A stretch of 9,509 nt of DNA from Pseudomonadota bacterium (GCA_023435545.1 JAEYRQ010000592.1:1-9509); one strand, 5' to 3'. Numbered from the stretch's first letter, positions 1 through 5,881 are shown. Notes: generated by a model not told the origin, from the letters alone. Made by a program: numbers and translations.

Positions 1-132
1 CTCCACCACCATGAAGCCTGCCGTCAGCAGCGCCGCGATGCCGATGCGGCGCCGACTGCTGCCGGCGGTATGGTCGTGATGGCCGTGGCTATGCGGGCCC
101 TCTCCCAACCCGTGACGGTGGTCAGCACCCAT
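1..132 (-). CDS. Cation diffusion facilitator (CDF/CzcD-type) metal efflux protein, N-terminus only
   Basis: Reading leftwards from an ATG at 132, an open frame of 44 codons runs off the left edge. The first 21 residues are His-rich (DHRHG, then HSHGHHDH), followed by a basic stretch SRRRIGIAALL and then LLTAGFMVVE. A His/Asp-rich cytoplasmic tail leading into a first membrane helix of the form 'LTAGFMVVE' is typical of CDF family zinc, cobalt or cadmium/proton antiporters of the CzcD/ZitB group. These sit in the inner membrane and export divalent metals. Only about a seventh of the usual length of roughly 300 residues is present, so the metal-binding membrane residues cannot be checked. The gene is divergent from the L,D-transpeptidase gene, with about 95 bases between the starts. 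The family call rests on a short segment, but the combination is distinctive. Confidence 0.72.
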   Translation of the reverse strand, partial: MGADHRHGLGEGPHSHGHHDHTAGSSRRRIGIAALLTAGFMVVE

Positions 133-227
133 GACGGACAATGCACCTACTGCGAGTCCGGCCAGACACGGCTTTACACGGCGGCTTCCCTTGCGGAAAA
201 TACCGGGCGCGGGGAGGGGAGCCGGCG

Positions 228-686
228 ATGTCGTACGCGCCGGCAGCCTGGAGTCGTGTCATGAGTCGTGTTGCGTTCCTCGTCCTTGTCGTCCTGGCCA
301 TTGCCGTCCTGCCAACCGGAGCCGCCGCCAGCGTGGTGGCGAAGATTTCGCTGTCGAAGCAGACAATGCAGGTCTACGTCGACGGCACACCGAAATACAG
401 CTGGGCGGTGTCCACCGCCCGAAAAGGCTATCGAACCCCCATCGGCAGCTTCCGGCCGACGAGGATGCACAAGACGTACTACTCGCGAAAATACAACAAT
501 TCGCCGATGCCGCACTCGATCTTCTTTCATGGCGGCTATGCGATCCATGGCACCAACTATATCAAGAGCCTGGGGCAGCCCGCCAGCCACGGTTGCATCC
601 GCCTGCATCCGACGAATGCGGCTGCGCTGTTCAGCCTGGTCCAGCGCCACGGACCCGGCAACACCCGCATCGTGATCTCGCGCTAG
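228..686 (+). CDS. Exported L,D-transpeptidase (YkuD domain)
   Basis: The product is a 152-residue protein with a YkuD catalytic domain. This family makes 3-3 peptidoglycan cross-links or attaches proteins to peptidoglycan in the periplasm. An N-terminal hydrophobic segment (residues about 14-30, ending GAAAS) looks like a Sec signal peptide. The domain follows: the strand KISLSKQTMQVYVDG (39-53), TPIGSF (70-75), a conserved His in IHGT (107), and the active-site block SHGCIRL (120-126) with the nucleophile Cys123 and His121. The length is near the minimum for the family, with no LysM or other binding module. The start at 228 has a purine-rich GGGGAGGGGA seven bases upstream. An alternative ATG at 261 also has TGGAG seven bases upstream and would give a shorter, more classical signal peptide (MSRVAFLVL...). 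Both keep the catalytic domain intact. The next gene on the same strand begins 112 bases downstream. Confidence 0.9.
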   Translation: MSYAPAAWSRVMSRVAFLVLVVLAIAVLPTGAAASVVAKISLSKQTMQVYVDGTPKYSWAVSTARKGYRTPIGSFRPTRMHKTYYSRKYNNSPMPHSIFFHGGYAIHGTNYIKSLGQPASHGCIRLHPTNAAALFSLVQRHGPGNTRIVISR

Positions 687-711
687 GAGCCTCACCGCGG
701 CACGCGTCGTT
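686..711 (+). promoter_or_regulatory. Weak EcfG-like promoter candidate upstream of the STAS-like gene
   Basis: GGAGC at 686-690 and CGTT at 708-711 are separated by 17 bases. This matches the alphaproteobacterial EcfG general-stress pattern GGAAC-N16/17-CGTT except for one base in the important AAC core. It overlaps the last base of the preceding stop codon and lies 88 bases before the ATG at 799. The core mismatch makes this the weakest of the EcfG-like sites here. It is listed because three better sites occur within 1.7 kb. Confidence 0.18.
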
Positions 712-798
712 GCCGGCGTGGCTTGCCAAGCGGACGCCTGTCGCGCCAAGCTGTCGGGCGGTCGGACCGGAACCACCGGCCAGGTGCGGGAGGAGGAC

Positions 799-1161
799 AT
801 GCTGACACCGGTCTGGGGCCTGCCGGAAGGCGTCGTCGCGTTCGAGGCGAGCGGCCGCGTCACCAATGCCGACTACAAGGAGCGTCTCATTCCCGCACTC
901 GAGGCGGCGATAGCCGAGCACGGCTCGATCCGGTTCCTGTACGTTCTCGGCGAGGCGTTCGAGGGCTACGACGCCGGTGCGCTTTGGGACGACACCTTCT
1001 TCGGCCTCAAGCACATCAAGGACTTCGAGAAGGTCGCGGTCGTCGCCGACGATCCGCTCTATGCGGGCGCGGTCAGGATGTTCGCGCCGATGCTGCCATG
1101 CGAGGTGAAGCTGTTTCCGCTCGCCGAGCGCGCCGAGGCGAAAAGCTGGATCGCCGCCTGA
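799..1161 (+). CDS. SpoIIAA-like / STAS-fold small protein
   Basis: The product is a 120-residue soluble acidic protein without a signal peptide or membrane segment. It alternates short strands and helices: GVVAFEASGRVTNADYKE (11-28), an amphipathic helix with IPALEAAIAEHG (31-42), IRFLYVLG (44-51), then GALWDDTFFGLKHIKDFEKVAVVADDP (60-86) and a terminal KLFPLAERAEAKSWI (104-118). This pattern, including the 'H..F.KVAVV.D..' segment and the C-terminal 'F...E..A..WI' helix, is that of the SpoIIAA-like family (lipid-binding/STAS fold) common in proteobacteria, whose role is poorly defined. The start is chosen because GGGAGGAGG (788-796) ends just before the ATG at 799. In-frame starts further upstream have no such signal. 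It lies between the L,D-transpeptidase and the 52-residue membrane protein, all on the same strand. The family call is fairly sure; a precise function is not claimed. Confidence 0.8.
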   Translation: MLTPVWGLPEGVVAFEASGRVTNADYKERLIPALEAAIAEHGSIRFLYVLGEAFEGYDAGALWDDTFFGLKHIKDFEKVAVVADDPLYAGAVRMFAPMLPCEVKLFPLAERAEAKSWIAA

Positions 1162-1223
1162 ATCTCGGACCGAGCCGGCGCCGGTCAGATCAAGTCGCGA
1201 GCGAGACACAAGGACCCTGACAA

Positions 1224-1382
1224 GTGGGCAAAGCCGTCGCCGTCATCCTCGCGCTTGCGATGATCGCCCACATCATCAAGCCGTTCGGCCTGCCCGGCCT
1301 GAAGCGGCGGTCCGACGCCTGGAAGATCGCCCTGTTCGCACTCGCCGTCATGGTGGTGACGGTCGGCCTGCGGCCGAACTGA
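1224..1382 (+). CDS. Small (52-residue) membrane protein with GTG start
   Basis: A short frame opens at GTG 1224, preceded by AAGGA (1210-1214) nine bases upstream, and stops at TGA 1380-1382. The protein begins with a hydrophobic helix (KAVAVILALAMIAHII, residues 3-18), continues with a conserved-looking hinge KPFGLPGLKRRSDAWK (19-34), then a second hydrophobic helix (IALFALAVMVVTVGL, 35-49), and ends RPN. It therefore has two transmembrane segments joined by a short positively charged loop. The 'H-I-KP-GLPGLKRR-D-WKIA' hinge resembles small hypothetical proteins I recall from Rhizobiales, which supports real coding rather than a chance frame. No function is known to me. It lies 62 bases after the SpoIIAA-like gene, on the same strand, and a GC-rich hairpin follows 33 bases after its stop codon. 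The non-ATG start and short length make it easy to miss. Confidence 0.7.
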   Translation: MGKAVAVILALAMIAHIIKPFGLPGLKRRSDAWKIALFALAVMVVTVGLRPN

Positions 1383-1415
1383 GGCGGACCTTCCGTCGCC
1401 TGTGTGCGGCCGATC

Positions 1416-1434
1416 ACCGCCCGCCGCGGGCGGT
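1416..1434 (+). terminator. GC-rich hairpin, possible terminator
   Basis: A perfect inverted repeat has nine-base arms, ACCGCCCGC (1416-1424) and GCGGGCGGT (1426-1434), around a single central base; in practice it is a seven- or eight-base stem with a small loop. It begins 33 bases after the stop of the 52-residue membrane protein. Only TTCC follows, so there is no proper U-tract. It could be a weak intrinsic terminator, an mRNA-end stabiliser, or simply a GC-rich palindrome. Confidence 0.4.
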
Positions 1435-1450
1435 TCCATTGCGCCGGCTT

Positions 1451-1475
1451 GGAACGATCCGAGGCCGAAGCGGTT
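1451..1475 (+). promoter_or_regulatory. Candidate EcfG-type promoter for the glycine-zipper lipoprotein gene
   Basis: GGAAC (1451-1455) is followed after 16 bases by GGTT (1472-1475). This matches eight of nine positions of the EcfG general-stress promoter GGAAC-N16-CGTT. The expected transcript would start near 1481-1484, giving a leader of about 37 bases before the ATG at 1520. The distance, orientation and intact -35 core make it plausible; the mismatch is in the first base of the -10 element. Confidence 0.4.
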
Positions 1476-1519
1476 GGTTCTCCGAACCTCGGGACCCACC
1501 AGAGCATTTGGAGTCAGAC

Positions 1520-1804
1520 ATGTACAAGGCAGCCATCGCCGGCGTCGCGCTGCTCACCCTCGCCGCCTGTAACCACACCCCGCAATCGGGAGCCCTCACC
1601 GGCGCTGCGATCGGCGCGGGCACGGGCGCGGTCGTCGGCGGCGTGGCCACCGGCACGGGAACCGGCGCCGCGATTGGCGCGGCGGTCGGCGGCGCATCCG
1701 GTGCGATCATCGGTGCCGTCGCCAGCAGGCCAGGTTACTGCTACGCCCACGACCAGTATGGCAACCGTGTCATCGTCGAGTGCCCTCCGGGCTATCGGGG
1801 CTGA
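1520..1804 (+). CDS. Glycine-zipper outer-membrane lipoprotein (YMGG/SlyB-like)
   Basis: The product is a 94-residue predicted lipoprotein. A short signal sequence ends in a lipobox LAAC, with the lipidated Cys at residue 17 and Asn at +2, which favours outer-membrane sorting. After a short linker, a glycine/alanine-rich stretch from about residue 24 to 69 has repeated small-residue motifs (GAAIGAG, GAVVGG, GAAIGAA, GAIIGAVA) typical of glycine-zipper domains that insert as a helical hairpin in membranes. The tail has two cysteines (in GYCYAHD and VECPPGY) that could form a disulfide, and ends PPGYRG. The start at ATG 1520 is supported by TTGGAG (1508-1513) six bases upstream and by the signal sequence beginning there. 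Related proteins are often induced by envelope or general stress, which fits the EcfG-like site just upstream. A hairpin follows the stop. Specific function unknown. Confidence 0.83.
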   Translation: MYKAAIAGVALLTLAACNHTPQSGALTGAAIGAGTGAVVGGVATGTGTGAAIGAAVGGASGAIIGAVASRPGYCYAHDQYGNRVIVECPPGYRG

Positions 1805-1811
1805 TCGAGCC

Positions 1812-1858
1812 AAGGTGCCGATGGGGAGTGTCAGTTCAGGCATCTCCCCTCGCACCTT
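1812..1858 (+). terminator. Hairpin after the lipoprotein gene, likely terminator
   Basis: Two nested complementary pairs form a long imperfect stem: AAGGTGC (1812-1818) with GCACCTT (1852-1858), and inside it GGGGAG (1823-1828) with CTCCCC (1844-1849), around a 15-base loop. It begins eight bases after the lipoprotein stop codon and is followed by CGTGTTTG, a poor U-tract. The position suggests an end-of-transcript structure. It also lies downstream of the minus-strand 81-residue gene, so it may serve both convergent transcripts. Confidence 0.5.
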
Positions 1859-1997
1859 CGTGTTTGATGACCGGGGTGGTGAGCGTCACGGCTGCTCCGA
1901 CCGCTGCCGTGAAGCGTTCCGCTACGTAGGGATTTGGACGAAGCGGCAATCGATATCGGTGTCAGCTCCCTTTTGGAGAGCGACCAGCTGGCGGAGG

Positions 1998-2243
1998 CTA
2001 CTTGGTGTGCTCGCCGTGCCGATATAGCTCCCGGGTCTTCTGCTCGTGCCGTGCAGCTTCAGCGGGGGGCCGGGTCTGCCGCCAGCGGCGATACTGCCAC
2101 AAGCCGGCGACGATGGCCGCCAACAGGACGATGATCCCGATGCCGACGGTCGACCATGCGATCGAGCCGACATCGGCAGTCCCTTCGACATTCTCCTGGG
2201 CGAACGCGGTCGCGACCAGGCTGAATTCGGACAGATTGGGCAT
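1998..2243 (-). CDS. Small single-pass membrane protein (81 residues)
   Basis: The protein has an N-terminal region with a weakly signal-like stretch (FSLVATAFAQ, residues 7-16), a polar linker, one strong transmembrane helix (IAWSTVGIGIIVLLAAIVAGLW, residues 28-49) and a basic cytoplasmic tail of about 30 residues rich in Arg, Glu and His (YRRWRQTRPP onwards). The expected topology is N-out, C-in. The start ATG at 2243 is preceded by CTCCC on the plus strand at 2250-2254, that is GGGAG on the coding strand, six bases upstream. It is divergent from the NADH dehydrogenase gene and convergent with the lipoprotein gene. An exact GGAAC-N16-CGTT promoter match faces it from about 85 bases upstream, which strengthens the case for a real, stress-induced gene. 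I do not recognise the family. A small partner of a respiratory or redox enzyme is possible but is only a guess from position. Confidence 0.68.
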   Translation of the reverse strand: MPNLSEFSLVATAFAQENVEGTADVGSIAWSTVGIGIIVLLAAIVAGLWQYRRWRQTRPPAEAARHEQKTRELYRHGEHTK

Positions 2244-2327
2244 ATGGATCTCCCGTTCGCGGAGCTCGCCGATCAGGTCGCGAGCGCTGGCGACCGAGGG
2301 CAGCGATCACGCTCCTTCAGTCTGGAC

Positions 2328-2352
2328 AACGTCGCCTTCCCGGGAGGGTTCC
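2328..2352 (-). promoter_or_regulatory. EcfG-type general-stress promoter, minus strand (for the 81-residue membrane protein)
   Basis: On the minus strand, GGAAC (2352 down to 2348) is followed by exactly 16 bases and then CGTT (2331 down to 2328). This is an exact match to the EcfG consensus GGAAC-N16/17-CGTT of alphaproteobacteria. The transcript would start near 2320, giving a leader of roughly 75 bases before the ATG at 2243. Its -35 element is back to back with that of the plus-strand site, 28 bases apart. Confidence 0.65.
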
Positions 2353-2380
2353 CCTATCTGCCTGCCGCCCAGCCTTTCGG

Positions 2381-2405
2381 GGAACGAGCCCGGCGCGGAC
2401 ACGTT
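2381..2405 (+). promoter_or_regulatory. EcfG-type general-stress promoter, plus strand (for ndh)
   Basis: GGAAC (2381-2385), a 16-base spacer and CGTT (2402-2405) form an exact match to the EcfG consensus. Transcription would begin near 2411-2414. This places the in-frame TTG at 2408 outside the transcript and supports ATG 2480 as the start of the NADH dehydrogenase, with a leader of about 68 bases. Together with the divergent site it explains the GTTCCCC/GGGGAAC inverted repeat at 2348-2354 and 2379-2385. Confidence 0.65.
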
Positions 2406-2479
2406 GATTGACCGAAATCTCGGCCGCCGTTCCGGCCGAAGTCGATCAACCGCGCTTGTCCTGGAGCAGTCCGCACTCG

Positions 2480-3940
2480 ATGAACGCAACAGCTCAACCC
2501 GTCTCCCCGGATCCGGAGGCAACCGCCTCGGAGCCGGCTGCACGGGTCGTTGTCGTCGGCGCCGGCTTCGGCGGTCTCGAGGTTGCCCGGCAGTTGGGCA
2601 AGGCAGGTCTCCCCGTGACGCTCGTCGACCGGCAGAACCACCATCTGTTCCAGCCGTTGCTTTACCAAAGCGCGACGGCCGCGCTGCCTGCCACCGATAT
2701 CGCCGAGCCGATCCGCCGGATTGTGCGTCGCTACCCCGGTGTCGTGGTCACCTTTGGAGAGGTGGTGCACATCGACCACGCCGGGCGGGAGGTGGTGCTG
2801 AGCGACGGAGAACGGATCGGATACGACATTCTTGTGCTCGCCGCCGGCTCGCGGACCAGCTACTTCGGCAATGACGAGTGGGCCGAATTCACCTGCGGAC
2901 TGAAGTCGGTCGAGGATGCCGCGCAGATCCGCTCGCGTCTCTTGACCTGCTTCGAGTTGGCGGAGCGGATGGAGGACGAGGACGAGCGCCGACGGCTGAT
3001 GACGGTCGTCATCGTCGGCGGCGGCCCGACCGGCGTTGAGCTCTGTGGCTCGCTCGCGGAACTGACGCAGCGAACCCTTGCTGACGACTTTCGCCGCATC
3101 GCTCCGGAGAATGCCCGGATCGTGCTGGTCGAGGGGGGCTCGCGGCTGTTGCCGCCATTTTCCGAAGCGGGTTCACGCTATGCACGCGAACGCTTGGAGG
3201 CTCTCGGCGTCGAGGTGCGAACGGGGCAGATGGTGGACGATGTCGGGCCGCGGGGAATCGCGATCGGGAAGGAGGAGATCCCCGCAGGTCTGATCATCTG
3301 GGCAGCGGGCGTGTCGGCCTCGCCGCTTGCCGGAATGCTGGGTGTCGAGACGCTGAAGGACGGCCGCGTGCCGGTCGATGCGACGTTGGCCATCGAGGGC
3401 CTGCCAGATGTCTTTGCGCTTGGCGATATCGCCGCGGCGCCCGACGGAGCCGACGGATACCTGCCTGGTCTCGCCCAGGTGGCGCGGCAGCAGGGACGGC
3501 ATCTCGGGCGCCAACTCGTCGGCCGATTGCGCGACGGTAAGTCCGTCGCGCCGTTTGCCTACCGAAGCCGGGGCGACACGGCGATCATAGGGCGCAACGC
3601 TGCGATCTTCCGTCGAGGTGACCGCGAACTGACCGGCTGGCTGGCCTGGCTGATGTGGGTTGCCGTGCACGTCTATCTGCTGGTCGGCTTCCAGAACAGT
3701 GTCGAGGTCAGCCTGAAGTGGCTGTGGCGATACGTTACGTTCGATCGTGGCGCGCGTCTCATCGACAGGCAGGTTGCCTCGTCGGCGCTTCTGGCCGGAC
3801 GGACGCAGCGAGACAAGCACGACGACTTCCGGCACCGCGGCGAGGATGTCGCGCAGGCCGACGCATCGCTCTCGTCTGCCCGCAGGGCGCTGTCGACGGA
3901 TGTCCCGGTGCGGCGGGCGTCTAGAGCCGGTAGAGCCTGA
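2480..3940 (+). CDS. ndh: Type II NADH:quinone oxidoreductase (NDH-2), FAD-dependent
   Basis: The product is a 486-residue flavoprotein expected at the cytoplasmic face of the inner membrane, passing electrons from NADH to quinone without pumping protons. The first FAD-binding motif is VVVGAGFGG (24-32). The NAD-binding Rossmann motif is VIVGGGPTGVELCG (177-190) with a following acidic strand end VLVEGG (215-220). The second FAD motif is DVFALGDIA (310-318). The quinone-site signature AQVARQQG (332-339) is intact. The C-terminal amphipathic/hydrophobic region WLAWLMWVAVHVYLLVGF (387-404) and the WRYVTFDRGARLI segment (416-428) are the usual membrane anchor. A tail of about 50 charged residues beyond 438 exceeds the usual family end. 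It overlaps the convergent amidohydrolase gene by 20 bases. The ATG at 2480 has GGAG at 2463-2466, somewhat far at 13 bases, but it fits the upstream EcfG promoter, and a TTG at 2408 has no ribosome-binding site. Confidence 0.92.
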   Translation: MNATAQPVSPDPEATASEPAARVVVVGAGFGGLEVARQLGKAGLPVTLVDRQNHHLFQPLLYQSATAALPATDIAEPIRRIVRRYPGVVVTFGEVVHIDHAGREVVLSDGERIGYDILVLAAGSRTSYFGNDEWAEFTCGLKSVEDAAQIRSRLLTCFELAERMEDEDERRRLMTVVIVGGGPTGVELCGSLAELTQRTLADDFRRIAPENARIVLVEGGSRLLPPFSEAGSRYARERLEALGVEVRTGQMVDDVGPRGIAIGKEEIPAGLIIWAAGVSASPLAGMLGVETLKDGRVPVDATLAIEGLPDVFALGDIAAAPDGADGYLPGLAQVARQQGRHLGRQLVGRLRDGKSVAPFAYRSRGDTAIIGRNAAIFRRGDRELTGWLAWLMWVAVHVYLLVGFQNSVEVSLKWLWRYVTFDRGARLIDRQVASSALLAGRTQRDKHDDFRHRGEDVAQADASLSSARRALSTDVPVRRASRAGRA

Positions 3941-4838
3941 CAGCGTTGTCGTGGAACAGCATGCGCTGCTCCTCGTGCGTCATATGCGCGACCGCGGCGC
4001 GGAACCCGTCGAAGATCGTCGAGAACGGGCCGGCGAGACGGTCTACCGGATAGTTGCTGGCAAACATGCACCGATCCACACCGAAAATCGCGATCGCGTC
4101 GCAGATGACCGGGCCGTTGGCCTCCACTGTCCACGGCAGGCCGGGGCGACCGAGGCCGGAAATCTTGAGCGCGACGTTGGGCTTGGCCGCGACCGTCTGC
4201 AGCGCGCGCCGCCAGCCGGCCAGCCCCTCGGGGCTGCGGTCGTACGGCAGGCCGGTGTGATTGACGATGATCTGGATGCCGGGGAAATCTGCAGCAAGAT
4301 CTGCAGCAGCGGGAAGATGCCACCACGGCGTCTGCAGGTCGTAGGACATGCCGAAGCGCTCGAGCAGGGCGTAGCCCGCCCGCCACGTCGGATCGTCCAT
4401 CGAGCCGGCAGCACCGCGCGGCGCTTCGTCCGGGCGTGAGACGGCGGCCGGCTTGTGGCGGATGCCGCGCACCAGCGGCGAGGCGGCGTGGCCGGCGAGC
4501 ACCTCCTCGATATCGTCGCGGTCGGGCTCGGCATGGCCGACGATGGCGCTCGGCAGGCCGTGTTCGGCCGCGACCGTCTCCAGCCAGCGGGTCTCCGCGA
4601 CCGGGGTCCTGCGGTCCCACTCGGCCTCGACATGGACCGTCGCGACGATCCGGTTGCCGGCCGAGTCGGAGCGGTAGTCCGGCGGCATGTAGGTGCGCCG
4701 GATCGCCGAGTAGTCACCATAGCGGAACGGGATCTGCTCGGGATCGCTGAGCCAGGGATAGTAGTTGCGCTCCAGGTCGCAGAAGTGCTGGTGCGCGTCG
4801 ACGACCTGCAAGTCCCCGTCCGTCACCCCGCCGCTCAC
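3921..4838 (-). CDS. COG3618 amidohydrolase (TIM-barrel metal-dependent hydrolase, probable lactonase)
   Basis: The product is a 305-residue protein of the amidohydrolase_2 family, COG3618 group. Characterised members open sugar-acid or pyrone lactones (L-fucono- and L-rhamnono-lactonases, 2-pyrone-4,6-dicarboxylate lactonase LigI). Visible motifs: VVDAHQHF with the HxH pair (His16, His18), the group signature ERNYYPWL (23-30), VHVEAEW (68-74), GIRHKP (125-130), VNHTG with His194, and FASNYPVDR (259-267). In the last motif Asn262 occupies the place where many superfamily members have the catalytic Asp. The start is the GTG at 4838, which overlaps the stop of the PdxA-like gene in a GTGA arrangement, indicating translational coupling. 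A cytosolic location is expected, since there is no signal peptide. Its context suggests it prepares or processes the compound imported by the neighbouring TRAP system. The substrate cannot be read from the sequence. Confidence 0.87.
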   Translation of the reverse strand: MSGGVTDGDLQVVDAHQHFCDLERNYYPWLSDPEQIPFRYGDYSAIRRTYMPPDYRSDSAGNRIVATVHVEAEWDRRTPVAETRWLETVAAEHGLPSAIVGHAEPDRDDIEEVLAGHAASPLVRGIRHKPAAVSRPDEAPRGAAGSMDDPTWRAGYALLERFGMSYDLQTPWWHLPAAADLAADFPGIQIIVNHTGLPYDRSPEGLAGWRRALQTVAAKPNVALKISGLGRPGLPWTVEANGPVICDAIAIFGVDRCMFASNYPVDRLAGPFSTIFDGFRAAVAHMTHEEQRMLFHDNAVRLYRL

Positions 4839-5848
4839 GCCGCGGCCCTCGCCCGGCGGGCGCGGCCGAGCGAGACCAGCGTCTCGAATGCCCTGACGGT
4901 GGCGGACGGATCGGCGATGCCGCGCCCGATAATGTCGTAGGCGGTGCCGTGCGCGGGGGTGGCGATCGGAATCGGAAAGCCGCCGAGGATGGTGACGCCG
5001 CGCTCGAAGCCCATCAGCTTCAGCGCGATCTGCCCCTGGTCGTGATACATGCTCAGCACCACGTCGTAGTCGCCCCGCCGGGCCTTGATCCAGATCGTGT
5101 CGGCCGGGAACGGCCCCTCGACAGCATAGCCCCGCCGCTTCGCCTCTTCCACCGCCGGGGCGATGATCTTGATTTCCTCGCTGCCGAACAGGCCGCCCTC
5201 GCCGGCATGCGGGTTGAGGCCCGCCACCGCGATGCGCGGCGAAGCCTGGCCCGCGCCCCTGACGGTCGCATGGGCCGCCTCGATCGCCCCCACCACCCGC
5301 TCGACCGAAAGCAGACCGGCGACGTCCTTCAGCGGTTCATGCGAGGTGACGCGGGCGTTCCACAGGTCGTCCAGGCGGTTGTACTCGCTGCACGGACCCG
5401 TCCATTCGAGCACCGACGCCGCCCAGCGGATCTCGTCGGGGAATGGATTCCCCGCCCGCTTGAGCGCCAGCTTGTTGAAGGGGGTGAACATCACCGCATC
5501 GATGCGGCCGGCCTTCGCCATCAGCAGCACTTCGCGGAAATTGCGCATGGCGAAGGCGCCGCCTTCGGCGCTCGCCTCCCCGACCGGGATCGCGGCCGGA
5601 TCGAGGTGGCCGAGATCCACCAGCACCGGTCGCCCGGGAGCCGCCGGCCCATCTCCCGCCGGCGCGATATCGAGCGACAGGCCGGCCACGGCCTCACCCG
5701 CCTCGAGCACCCGTCTGTCGCCGACCACCGTCACCGCCGCCTTCGCCATCAGGTCGTCGCGGGCGAGCAGCTTGGCCAGGAGCTCCGGGCTGATGCCTGC
5801 CGGATCGCCCATGGCGATGCCGATGCGGGGAGTCTCATTGTCCGACAT
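4835..5848 (-). CDS. pdxA: PdxA-like NAD-dependent dehydrogenase (4-phospho-hydroxyacid or diol dehydrogenase family)
   Basis: The 337-residue protein has the normal length for PdxA. The N-terminus RIGIAMGDPAGISPELL (8-24) is the family hallmark. Three metal-ligand histidines can be placed at His170 (SHEPL), His214 (LNPHAGEGGLFG) and His269 (MYHDQG), with AHGTAYDIIGRG (299-310) following. PdxA oxidises 4-phosphohydroxy-threonine in vitamin B6 synthesis. Relatives act on D-threonate/D-erythronate 4-phosphate (PdxA2) or aromatic cis-dihydrodiols (TphB type). Here the usual GHTE substrate segment is replaced by TGPCSEYNRL (150-159), and the stretch up to TSHEPL is shortened. This, and the catabolic setting with a TRAP transporter and an amidohydrolase, argues for a catabolic substrate. 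The ATG at 5848 is chosen because the family motif begins just after it; GGAG lies about ten bases upstream. The open frame extends far upstream but only antisense to dctP. The gene is coupled to the following amidohydrolase by a GTGA overlap. Confidence 0.88.
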   Translation of the reverse strand: MSDNETPRIGIAMGDPAGISPELLAKLLARDDLMAKAAVTVVGDRRVLEAGEAVAGLSLDIAPAGDGPAAPGRPVLVDLGHLDPAAIPVGEASAEGGAFAMRNFREVLLMAKAGRIDAVMFTPFNKLALKRAGNPFPDEIRWAASVLEWTGPCSEYNRLDDLWNARVTSHEPLKDVAGLLSVERVVGAIEAAHATVRGAGQASPRIAVAGLNPHAGEGGLFGSEEIKIIAPAVEEAKRRGYAVEGPFPADTIWIKARRGDYDVVLSMYHDQGQIALKLMGFERGVTILGGFPIPIATPAHGTAYDIIGRGIADPSATVRAFETLVSLGRARRARAAA

Positions 5849-5881
5849 GCGGGGGCGCTCCGATCGTTTCCGCTGCCTAGG

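Noticed and set aside
131..805. Plus-strand frame of 224 codons over the L,D-transpeptidase
   Set aside because: It overlaps the YkuD gene in another frame and has an Arg/Pro-rich composition with no motif. The YkuD frame carries the catalytic SHGC.
1476..1488. Small inverted repeat GGTTC-TCC-GAACC before the lipoprotein gene
   Set aside because: Five-base arms are too short to support an operator or terminator on their own. It lies at the predicted transcript start but nothing else supports a role.
2408..2479. TTG at 2408 as start of the NADH dehydrogenase
   Set aside because: No ribosome-binding site precedes it, it overlaps the predicted promoter and transcript start, and the added 24 residues have no family support.
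3673..4620. Minus-strand frame of 315 codons overlapping ndh and the amidohydrolase
   Set aside because: It is an Arg/Pro-rich shadow in another frame of the amidohydrolase; no domain is visible.
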